In this document: piece after piece, positions 6,697 to 13,294 of the stretch | Position numbering within the stretch: position 1 is the stretch's first letter | Layout: each line of letters starts with the position of its first letter | DNA from: Bacteroidales bacterium UBA6244 | Lineage (GTDB): Bacteria; Bacteroidota; Bacteroidia; Bacteroidales; F082 | Direction of reading: 5' to 3' | Length of the DNA: 13,294 nt | NCBI GenBank assembly: GCA_002440885.1 | Contig: DJVY01000158.1 | Span: forward strand, 1-13,294 | Made by a program: the position numbers and the translations under genes | The notes under the pieces: model-generated | The model's input: only the letters and a program-made list of their open reading frames with translations | Databases searched by the model: none | What the model was told of the DNA's origin: nothing

Positions 6697-7166
6697 ACAG
6701 GCTTCTTGTTTTCACTTCTGCATTTGTTTAGTTACTGTCCAGCCTTTCCGGTCGATTTCGGTAGGCGGTTCTGGTTATTAGAATTCATTCCAAATAGCAG
6801 GTTAAAAAATGGGCAATGAGGCAGTGCAAACGATTGAAATTTTTGGAATTCACGATTAAAAAATACGATGTGGACGGCCATTGTTTGCATTGAAAAGCGA
6901 CTGTTTATTTTATAACAGACGGAAAAACAACATAATAAAACCGAAGAACAAAGCTATTGACCTGTAAACAGAGACGTCTTGAGGAGAATGAAGGGTAGTT
7001 GTCCAGGACGGGATGCCACACGAAAAACAACAAACATTTTTCACGGATTAAGTTTTGGTTATTCTTTTGTTAAAAAGTATTAATTTTATCAAAAATTTAT
7101 AATTAATCAGCACACATAAATATAAATTTCATAATTCAATTCATTCATTAACTAAACTAATGTACA
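6697..7166 (+). other. 470-base gene-free leader region upstream of susC
   Basis: No reading frame here looks like a gene. The region becomes very AT-rich from about 7020 to the susC start. It contains a LacI-type operator-like palindrome (6825-6838) and a TGCAAAC half-site in inverted orientation (6883-6889). I find no perfect TAnnTTTG box. The nearest candidates are TTTG (7054-7057) with TAATTTTA (7081-7088) at 23-base spacing, and TTTG (6884-6887) with TATTTTAT (6906-6913) at 18 bases. In Bacteroidota, susC-like genes often have long, regulated leaders, so the susC promoter is probably in here, but I cannot place it. Confidence 0.5.
6825..6838 (+). promoter_or_regulatory. LacI-family operator-like palindrome upstream of susC
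   Basis: TGCAAACGATTGAA agrees with the LacI-family operator pattern TGNAANCGNTTNCA at nine of ten specified positions, including the central CG. A further inverted half-site GTTTGCA lies at 6883-6889 (centre distance about 55 bases) and overlaps a possible -33 TTTG. LacI regulators of maltodextrin genes are known in Bacteroidota. None is encoded in the window, so this is inference. Confidence 0.35.
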
Positions 7167-10100
7167 ATGCTTAAACATTTATCCACAAAATTGCTCATGC
7201 TCGCAGCAATCTTATTCTGTGGGGTTACCTCAGCATTTGCGCAAGGCGGAACAGTGACCGGTGTAGTAACCGATGCTTCCGACGGGATGTTTCTTCCCGG
7301 CGCAACCATTGTTGTAAAAGGAACCACGCAGGGTACTGTTACCGACATCAACGGTAACTATTCCATTCAGGTGAATGCCAACCAGGTGTTGGAGTTTTCT
7401 TATGTAGGGTATGCTACACAGGAATTCGTAGTTCAACCCGGAACCACCCTCAACGTTGTTTTACAGTCTTCGGCTCAATCGCTGGAGGGTGTTGTGATTA
7501 TTGGGTATGGAAGTGTAAAAAAGAAAGATGCTACCGGTTCGGTTTCAGTTGTTGGTCAGGATGAGTTCAACAAAGGAGCTATAACCAATCCTGTTGGTTT
7601 AATAGCCGGCAAAGTAGCAGGGGTACAAATCACTTCCAATAGTGGAGCTCCCGGCGAAGCCTCAACCATTCGTATTCGTGGAGGATCTTCATTGAATGCA
7701 AACAATAATCCGCTCATTGTAATTGATGGAGTGGTAACTTCAGGTGAAGGTGGAAGCGGTTCGAGAAGTGCATTAAACGCGCTTAATCCAGCTGACATCG
7801 AAAGCTTTACCGTGCTGAAAGACGCCTCAGCCACCGCCATTTATGGATCTCGCGCTTCCAACGGTGTTATTCTGATTACTACCAAGAAAGGACGTGAAGG
7901 TTCGCCTTTTAAACTGGAGTATGATGGCAAACTATCACTCTATGAAAAACCTAAGCCTCTCAGCGTTTTGTCATCTGATGAGTTTGTTAAACTTTTTACC
8001 TCGAAGAATCCTAATCAGGTGAATATGTTAGGCGTTTTCTATGATCAGGACGGACATCAGGTAGCCGGGAATGATAGTGACTCATCAAACACCCACACCA
8101 TCTATAATACCGATTGGCAAGATGAAATTTACCGTAGTGCTTTTGCTATGGATCATTCACTTTCAGCTACTGGAGCTTATAAAACAATGCCTTATCGCGT
8201 ATCAATGGGTTATACAGATCAGGACGGAACTTTAAAGACGTCTGAATTTACCAGAACAACCCTTAGCGCTGCCTTAAACCCCTCGTTCTTTAAAGGCTAT
8301 TTAAAACTTAACATTAACGCGAACGGTACTTTTATTAAAAACCGCTTCGCCAACCGCGACGCTATTGGTGCTGCCGTTCAGATGGACCCTACCAAACCTG
8401 TGCTAAGCAAGGATGGCTCTTACGGGGGATATTACGCCTGGTTGGGAAATGGAGGTGGCCTGAACTCTATGGCTACTAGTAACCCCGTTGCCCTGCTGGA
8501 ACAACGAACTAATAAATCTGACTTAACTCGCTTTTATGGCAATTTTCAAGCTGATTACAAATTTCATTTCTTTCCTGATTTAAGAGCAAATATTAATTTG
8601 GCCATCGACAATTCCGACAACAAAGGAACTGATTATGTACCCAATTACGCAGCATGGGCTACAGATAATATCCGTGGTGGTGGTCGCGATAATAAGTATA
8701 CCGGAAAGAATAAAAACGAATTGCTCGATTTTTATTTGAACTACAAAAAAGAGGTGCCTTCCATCGCCAGCGTGTTTGATGTTATGGCAGGATATTCATG
8801 GCAACATTTTTGGTATGAAAATACCTGGGATAACAAAAATATCCCTATTTACATTGACCCCGTTACCGGTGATTCTACTGGCCAAAAACTTTATCCTAAC
8901 AGCGGAATCGACCGCGGTGAATTATTCCTGGTTTCCTTCTTCGGACGCTTGAATTATAGTTTTATGGACAAGTATTTACTTACAGCTACCGTACGCCAGG
9001 ATGGGACCTCTCGTTTTTCGGAAGACAACCGCTGGGGACTGTTTCCTGCAGTTGGTTTGGCATGGAAAATCAATGAAGAAGGGTTCTTGCGCGACTCCAA
9101 AGTTATTTCACAGTTGAAATTACGCGTCGGATGGGGTAAGACAGGTCAACAAGATGTAGGTGGATATTATGGTTACCAGGGAGGTTACAGCATTGGAACC
9201 CAGTACTCAATGTATCCATTTGGCAATGTTTACGACACCATAATCCGTCCCAATGGTTATAACCCAAATCTGAAGTGGGAAACCACCACTACCATGAACA
9301 TTGGTATTGATTATGGCTTCTTCAACGACAGATTATACGGATCTATTGAATATTACAACAGAAAAACAACTGATCTGTTAACCTACGCACCTGTTCCGGC
9401 AGGAACAAACTTTGTGAATAATCTGGACCAAAATATTGGTGATCTTGAAAACCGTGGAGTTGAATTTGCTATTAATGGACGTATAATTTCTAACGAGGAT
9501 ATGTTCTGGGAGCTAGGCTTTAACGCCACCTACAACAAAAACGAGATTACCATGTTGTATGATGGGGCAAGCCTGGAAAATTCAAGTAGTTCAATATCAG
9601 GCGGCGTGGGCAATGTTATCCAGATACACCAGGTGGGTGAGTCTGCCTCTTCCTTTTTTGTTTATGAGCAAGTATACGACAACGATGGAAACCCAATTCA
9701 GGGACTTTACGTTGATCGTAATGGGGACGGTATTATTAATAGTTCTGATAAGTACATTTATAAAAACCCGAACGCACCTCTGTATTTCGGAATTACCAAC
9801 ACCTTCAACTATAAAAAGTGGGCTTTCTTCTTCTCAGGAAGAGCAAATTTTGGCAACTATGTCTACAACAATGCTCAGTCTCAATTAGCCACCTATGATA
9901 GGTTGTATCGCGATGAAGGTCCTTACGCAGGTAATGTCCTGTCGTCAGCTACTGATATTAATTTTAGTATTCCTCAATATTTTTCTGACTATTTTGTTCA
10001 GGAAGCTTCCTTCTTCAGGATGGATGATATCACCTTGAGCTATACATTTGAAAACTTATTGAAAAATTCATTGAATATCAGGATTTCAGCTACTTGTAAC

Positions 10101-10217
10101 AATGCATTCGTTATTACTAATTATGATGGACTTGATCCTGAAGTCTTTGGTGGTATCGACAACAATTTGTATCCAAGATCACGTGTATGGGTATTTGGTG
10201 TAAATCTTCAGTTTTAA
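7167..10217 (+). CDS. susC: SusC-like TonB-dependent outer-membrane transporter
   Basis: This is the channel of a glycan-uptake complex: it carries oligosaccharides across the outer membrane using TonB-ExbBD energy. It has 1016 residues. A signal peptide is cleaved probably after AFA (residue 25). A carboxypeptidase-regulatory-like beta-sandwich follows (about 28-100, GVVTDASDGMFLPGATIVVKG). The TonB-box region is LEGVVIIGYG (106-115). The plug (about 120-242) contains GLIAGKVAGVQI and DASATAIYGSRASNGVILI. The rest is a 22-strand barrel ending in VWVFGVNLQF, with the C-terminal Phe needed for BAM insertion. An acidic DRNGDGIIN loop (850-858) resembles a calcium-binding loop and is common in the family. 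There is no N-terminal STN signalling domain, so it is not expected to signal to a FecI/FecR pair. It is the first gene of the susCDE operon. The starch assignment comes mainly from its partners. Confidence 0.95.
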   Translation: MLKHLSTKLLMLAAILFCGVTSAFAQGGTVTGVVTDASDGMFLPGATIVVKGTTQGTVTDINGNYSIQVNANQVLEFSYVGYATQEFVVQPGTTLNVVLQSSAQSLEGVVIIGYGSVKKKDATGSVSVVGQDEFNKGAITNPVGLIAGKVAGVQITSNSGAPGEASTIRIRGGSSLNANNNPLIVIDGVVTSGEGGSGSRSALNALNPADIESFTVLKDASATAIYGSRASNGVILITTKKGREGSPFKLEYDGKLSLYEKPKPLSVLSSDEFVKLFTSKNPNQVNMLGVFYDQDGHQVAGNDSDSSNTHTIYNTDWQDEIYRSAFAMDHSLSATGAYKTMPYRVSMGYTDQDGTLKTSEFTRTTLSAALNPSFFKGYLKLNINANGTFIKNRFANRDAIGAAVQMDPTKPVLSKDGSYGGYYAWLGNGGGLNSMATSNPVALLEQRTNKSDLTRFYGNFQADYKFHFFPDLRANINLAIDNSDNKGTDYVPNYAAWATDNIRGGGRDNKYTGKNKNELLDFYLNYKKEVPSIASVFDVMAGYSWQHFWYENTWDNKNIPIYIDPVTGDSTGQKLYPNSGIDRGELFLVSFFGRLNYSFMDKYLLTATVRQDGTSRFSEDNRWGLFPAVGLAWKINEEGFLRDSKVISQLKLRVGWGKTGQQDVGGYYGYQGGYSIGTQYSMYPFGNVYDTIIRPNGYNPNLKWETTTTMNIGIDYGFFNDRLYGSIEYYNRKTTDLLTYAPVPAGTNFVNNLDQNIGDLENRGVEFAINGRIISNEDMFWELGFNATYNKNEITMLYDGASLENSSSSISGGVGNVIQIHQVGESASSFFVYEQVYDNDGNPIQGLYVDRNGDGIINSSDKYIYKNPNAPLYFGITNTFNYKKWAFFFSGRANFGNYVYNNAQSQLATYDRLYRDEGPYAGNVLSSATDINFSIPQYFSDYFVQEASFFRMDDITLSYTFENLLKNSLNIRISATCNNAFVITNYDGLDPEVFGGIDNNLYPRSRVWVFGVNLQF

Positions 10218-10235
10218 TTTTAAAAAGATATCAAA

Positions 10236-11843
10236 ATGAAAAAAATATTTTATATTCTGGCATTAATGGCCATCGTAGCTGTTTTTAATGCTTGTATCAA
10301 AGATTTGGATACTGTTCCCATCGATCCGGATGAGGTAACTGCGGAAATTATTTTCAAAAACCCCGAAGCCTATACTCAGTTTCTGGCCAAGTGTTATGCA
10401 GGGTTGGCGCTGGGTGGTAATGATGGCGATGGACAAGGCGACATTTCAGGAATTGATGGCGGTTTTAGTCCATATCTGCGCCAATTCTGGTATCACCAGG
10501 AATTAACCACCGATGAGGCAGTTATTGCATGGGAAGATCAAACCATTAAGGATTTTCATTATCAACAATGGGGAACCAGTGATGTGTTTATTGCTGCCAT
10601 GTACGCCAGAATTGTTTATCAGGTAACATTGGTGAATGAATTTTTGCGTCAATCAGAGGACGGTCGCCTGAGTGATCGTGGAATAAATGCAGAATGGAAA
10701 GCAAAAATTGCTCAGTACCGCCTCGAAGCTCGTTTTCTCAGAGCTTTATCCTTGTGGCACGGGTTAGATATGTTTGGTGGTACTATTCTTGTTACCGAAA
10801 GCGATCCCATCGGTGATCCTGACTTTTTTCCTACGCGTGTAACCAAACAGCAGATGTTTGAATACATTGAGACTGAATTGAAGGATATTGAGACCCAAAT
10901 GGTAGCCCCACGTGAATGGGCAACTTCTGGACAATATGGTCGTGCCGATCAGGCCTCTGCGTGGACATTGCTTGTCAAACTTTATCTGAATGCTGAAGTG
11001 TACATTGGACAGCCAAAATACACAGAGAGTATTGTTTATGCCAACAAAATCATAGGATCGTCATACGAATTAGCCCCAACCTGGCAACAGCTCTTCTGGG
11101 CTAATAATGACCAGATTGACGCTACCATGCAAGAAATTATTTTCCCAATTCGATTCGACGGTATTCATGAAAGAACAAATGGAGGTACCACCTTTATTAT
11201 TAATGCCGCCATCGGTGGAAAAATGGATAAAGCAGATTATGGCGTTCCAGGTGATAATGGCGGATGGGGAGGAACACGCGTTACTCCTGAGTTTGTCGAA
11301 AAGTTTGACCTGAACACAGACAAACGAGCTACTTTCTTCACAGATGGTCAGAATCTTTCGATTGATGACATCAACCTTTTTGCTGAAGGTTATGCCTATC
11401 CGAAATTTGTTAACCTCTCAGTTGTAGACGGTGATACTATTAATGGTTCTGATGGTAATATGGCCGATACTGATTTCCCGATGTTCCGTCTTGCTGATGT
11501 TTACTTAATGTATGCTGAAGCCATAGTGAGAGGTGGCACAGGCGGCAATCTTGGCGATGCTATTAATTATATCAATGAGTTGCGTCTCCGTGCCGGTGTT
11601 CCAACAATCAGTGATATCACACTGGACTTTATTCTGGACGAACGTGCCCGTGAATTGGCTTGGGAGTGCCACCGCCGTACTGATTTAGTTCGTTTTGGAA
11701 AATTTAGCGAATCAACTTACGTTTGGCAATGGAAAGGGAATGTTAAACAGGGACAGTCGACAAATGTTAAATACAATGTTTTCCCTATTCCTGATTCAGA
11801 AGTAAGTTCCAATCCTAATGTTTCGCAGAATCCAGGTTATTAA
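10236..11843 (+). CDS. susD: SusD-like starch-binding outer-membrane lipoprotein
   Basis: This surface lipoprotein caps the SusC barrel and binds the glycan. It has 535 residues, with signal peptide and lipobox FNAC (Cys20) followed by IKDLD, acidic as in exported surface lipoproteins. From memory it matches B. thetaiotaomicron SusD (551 residues) throughout: ELTTDEAVIAW, EARFLRAL, LYLNAEVYIGQ, MQEIIFPIRFDG, DTDFPMFRLADVYLMYAEAI, RRTDLVRFG, YVWQWKGN and a C-terminus ending NVSQNPGY (NMSQNEGY in Bt). This level of match is expected of starch-type SusD rather than a general family member. By-eye alignment keeps contact residues Asp74, Arg82, Trp99 and Trp344 (Bt D73, R81, W98, W320) but has Ile97, Gln102 and Asn315 for W96, N101 and Y296. 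It follows susC by 18 bases. Confidence 0.95.
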   Translation: MKKIFYILALMAIVAVFNACIKDLDTVPIDPDEVTAEIIFKNPEAYTQFLAKCYAGLALGGNDGDGQGDISGIDGGFSPYLRQFWYHQELTTDEAVIAWEDQTIKDFHYQQWGTSDVFIAAMYARIVYQVTLVNEFLRQSEDGRLSDRGINAEWKAKIAQYRLEARFLRALSLWHGLDMFGGTILVTESDPIGDPDFFPTRVTKQQMFEYIETELKDIETQMVAPREWATSGQYGRADQASAWTLLVKLYLNAEVYIGQPKYTESIVYANKIIGSSYELAPTWQQLFWANNDQIDATMQEIIFPIRFDGIHERTNGGTTFIINAAIGGKMDKADYGVPGDNGGWGGTRVTPEFVEKFDLNTDKRATFFTDGQNLSIDDINLFAEGYAYPKFVNLSVVDGDTINGSDGNMADTDFPMFRLADVYLMYAEAIVRGGTGGNLGDAINYINELRLRAGVPTISDITLDFILDERARELAWECHRRTDLVRFGKFSESTYVWQWKGNVKQGQSTNVKYNVFPIPDSEVSSNPNVSQNPGY

Positions 11844-11863
11844 TATAAAAATAGGATAAAGAG

Positions 11864-13060
11864 ATGAAAAAAATATCAATTTTATTAGCGATCTTCGCTT
11901 CAGCCGTAATAATATTTACAGGCTGTAAAAAAGATGATCGAACCCCTGTTTTGGATATCAAAGCTACCGTAAATCCTGCATGGCTGGTGGCTCCTACACC
12001 CGATACCCATTTCCAGTTGGTTAAAGATTCAGCAGACATGGTGTTAACCACGCTGGAATGGTCAGATGTTGTGTATTCCTTATCAGGACTGCCTTCTCCT
12101 TTGTATTCTTTGCAACTTCTCATGGCTGATTCTACCGTTGCTGACCAGGTGTATTGGGGCGAAGCAATTGAACTGTTTACCTTCCCTGAAACTACCAGAA
12201 CGGTTACCTATGGTGAATTAAATACTGCAATAGTGAAAATTATTGGCACAAAATTCGCCGAGGATACAGTAATTACAGCTGGTTTTAGAATCAAGGCTAA
12301 CGTAAATGCCAATGATGTTTCTAATGTCATAGATGCATTTTCTGATATAGCTTCCTATACAGTAACACCCTATTCTACTTCTATCGAAGTTCCTCCTTTG
12401 TATTTGCTTGGAGCGGCCACAACCATTGGTTGGGATAACAATAACCCTGAATTGCAATTCTCATATGATGCAGTAAATGATGTGTATAAGATTGTTGCAA
12501 CCCTTGATCCTGCTGACCCATATTATAAGGCTATCGTGGTTCTTGGGCAATGGGCACCACAATGGGGAACGGATGCAAATGCAACTTGGGAGTCAGGAAT
12601 ATTAATCTATCGTCCAACTGAGGATGTTCCTGATCCAGCAGCACTTCCTGCACCCCCTGAAGCTGGTGATTATTTGATTACTTTTGACTTGACTAATGAA
12701 GTCTACACAGTAGAATTGGCCAATGTGCCTCAGACAATGCATGTTATAGGCGATGCCACTGAAGCCGGATGGGATAACTCCCTAGCTATTCCTATGACCA
12801 AGGTTTCTCCTGGTATATTTGAACTAGAAACCACTTTGTCTGCTGAGGCCACCGAGGGTTTTAAATTTCTCGTTAATCAAGGCGCATGGGCTCCAATGTA
12901 CGGCACAAACGCCGATGGTGCTTTTGAAAGTGGAGTGTTAATCTATCGTGAAACAGAAAGCGATCCTGATCCCCGATCAATTCCCCCACCAAGTTCTACT
13001 GGGACATATAAAATTGTTATGAATACCGTGGGAATGAGTTATACGGTTACCCCTTTGTAA
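11864..13060 (+). CDS. susE: SusE-like outer-membrane starch-binding lipoprotein with two binding modules
   Basis: A surface lipoprotein of 398 residues (B. thetaiotaomicron SusE is about 387) that helps hold starch at the cell surface and has no enzymatic role. The lipobox is FTGC (Cys21) followed by KKDD, a strong surface-export signal. Residues about 28-172 form an Ig-like N-terminal domain with TTLEWSDV. Two tandem binding modules follow, about 178-287 and 291-396. They repeat the same motifs: GWDN (Trp190, Trp303), QWAPQWGT/AWAPMYGT (Trp230 and Trp234; Trp342 and Tyr346), and SGILIYRPTE/SGVLIYRETE followed by DPDP-like linkers. The aromatic residues are the expected sugar-stacking positions. 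Two modules indicate SusE rather than SusF, which has three. An AGGA Shine-Dalgarno-like site lies 7 bases before the ATG. It starts 20 bases after susD and is the last gene of the operon. Confidence 0.92.
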   Translation: MKKISILLAIFASAVIIFTGCKKDDRTPVLDIKATVNPAWLVAPTPDTHFQLVKDSADMVLTTLEWSDVVYSLSGLPSPLYSLQLLMADSTVADQVYWGEAIELFTFPETTRTVTYGELNTAIVKIIGTKFAEDTVITAGFRIKANVNANDVSNVIDAFSDIASYTVTPYSTSIEVPPLYLLGAATTIGWDNNNPELQFSYDAVNDVYKIVATLDPADPYYKAIVVLGQWAPQWGTDANATWESGILIYRPTEDVPDPAALPAPPEAGDYLITFDLTNEVYTVELANVPQTMHVIGDATEAGWDNSLAIPMTKVSPGIFELETTLSAEATEGFKFLVNQGAWAPMYGTNADGAFESGVLIYRETESDPDPRSIPPPSSTGTYKIVMNTVGMSYTVTPL

Positions 13061-13082
13061 AAGACTGTAGAATAACTATTTT

Positions 13083-13115
13083 AAAAAAGGCTGTCTCAAA
13101 AGGGCAGCCTTTTTT
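13083..13115 (+). terminator. Rho-independent terminator closing the susCDE operon
   Basis: A perfect 11-bp stem pairs AAAAAAGGCTG (13083-13093) with CAGCCTTTTTT (13105-13115), extendable by two pairs, with the T-run directly following the GC-rich part. Because the stem has A on one side and T on the other, it can end transcription from both strands. Confidence 0.9.
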
Positions 13116-13175
13116 GTTCATACAAGTTTATGCGCTTCGCGCAATTGTTTTGGTCTGTAGCAGGAATTAGGTGAC

Positions 13176-13238
13176 GAAAAGTGAAAAGTGAAAAATGCAA
13201 AATGCAAAATGAAAAGTGAAAAATGCAAAGTGAAAAAT
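13176..13238. repeat. Heptanucleotide tandem repeat, nine copies of G(A/C)AAA(A/G)T
   Basis: Nine uninterrupted 7-base units run in register: three or four variants (GAAAAGT, GAAAAAT, GCAAAAT, GCAAAGT) differing only at unit positions 2 and 6. It lies in non-coding DNA between the susE terminator and a possible convergent gene. Similar 7-base repeats are common between genes in Bacteroidota. No function is evident. Confidence 0.93.
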
Positions 13239-13245
13239 GGGTGTC

Positions 13246-13294
13246 CTACTCGACGGGAGTCTTGTCAATGGCAATAGTCTCCACCACCCTAAAA
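13246..13294 (-). CDS. Possible 3' end of a convergent gene (partial)
   Basis: Read on the minus strand, the last bases of the window give an open frame of 15 codons, FRVVETIAIDKTPVE, ending in TAG at 13246-13248. The composition looks protein-like, and the bidirectional terminator at 13083-13115 would serve a gene arriving from this side. The VVxxIAxxKTxxxxPVE style resembles C-termini of cyclophilin-type prolyl isomerases, but 15 residues are far too few to assign a family. A plus-strand frame from the ATG at 13237 is also open to the window edge, so the call is weak. Confidence 0.35.
   Translation of the reverse strand, partial: FRVVETIAIDKTPVE

Noticed and set aside
6809..6915. Two very short frames in the susC leader: 16 codons at 6809-6859 and 15 codons at 6868-6915.
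   Set aside because: Both are too short to judge, have no ribosome site or promoter box, and overlap the operator-like sites. They could be leader peptides, but nothing beyond an open frame supports that.
13083..13115. GGCTGTCTCAAAA-like sequence resembling the terminal repeat of some insertion sequences.
   Set aside because: The matching arm follows at once as a hairpin with a T-run just after susE. No transposase or distant inverted repeat is present, so a terminator explains it fully.
13131..13143. TGCGC-TTC-GCGCA hairpin followed by a T-rich stretch.
   Set aside because: It has only five pairs and no continuous T-run. It could be a backup terminator, but the evidence is weaker than for the stem just upstream.
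13237..13294. Open frame on the plus strand starting at ATG 13237 and running off the window.
   Set aside because: The ATG is formed by the last repeat unit, no promoter box precedes it, and the predicted peptide looks less natural than the minus-strand frame over the same bases.

Overview
The window looks like chromosomal DNA of a Bacteroidota (Bacteroidetes) organism. The evidence is a complete SusC–SusD–SusE outer-membrane glycan-uptake set, lipoproteins with acidic residues just after the lipobox cysteine, very little use of Shine-Dalgarno sites, and repeated TAnnTTTG promoter -7 boxes. No phage, insertion sequence, CRISPR array, tRNA or rRNA was seen. Genus cannot be fixed from the sequence.

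Left half (1-6175): every gene is on the minus strand. In transcription order they are a pepD-type aminoacyl-histidine dipeptidase (4715-6175), a small membrane-anchored protein (4321-4605), a membrane-spanning TPR/helix-turn-helix regulator (2459-4255), an ECF sigma factor with no anti-sigma partner (1663-2262), a FucP/GluP-type sugar transporter of the MFS (242-1516) and a 64-residue Cys-rich small protein (17-211). The first five each have a TAnnTTTG box a short distance upstream, so they look like separate transcription units rather than one operon. The Cys-rich ORF lies 30 bases behind the transporter and is probably co-transcribed with it.

Centre (6176-7166): pepD and a single-domain parvulin prolyl isomerase (ppiC, 6307-6585) diverge from a shared promoter region. 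ppiC has the best promoter in the window (TTTG-N19-TACTTTTG) and a strong terminator. About 470 bases without a convincing gene then lead to susC. That stretch holds a LacI-type operator-like palindrome and a second half-site, but no perfect TAnnTTTG box.

Right half (7167-13060): susC, susD and susE form a tight plus-strand operon with 18- and 20-base gaps. SusD resembles the starch-binding SusD of Bacteroides thetaiotaomicron along its whole length, and SusE carries two tandem starch-binding-type modules, so the likely cargo is starch or maltooligosaccharides. SusD and SusE capture the glycan at the cell surface and SusC imports it through the outer membrane using TonB energy. A glucose-type MFS permease encoded in the same window could take the released sugar across the inner membrane. 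No glycoside hydrolase is present: a perfect 11-bp-stem terminator closes the operon after susE. Beyond it lie nine copies of a 7-bp tandem repeat and what may be the 3' end of a convergent minus-strand gene.

I did not find a clearly new system. The points most worth following are the altered glycan-contact residues of SusD, the enzyme-free susCDE unit with its operator-like leader, the Cys-rich small protein and the heptad repeat.
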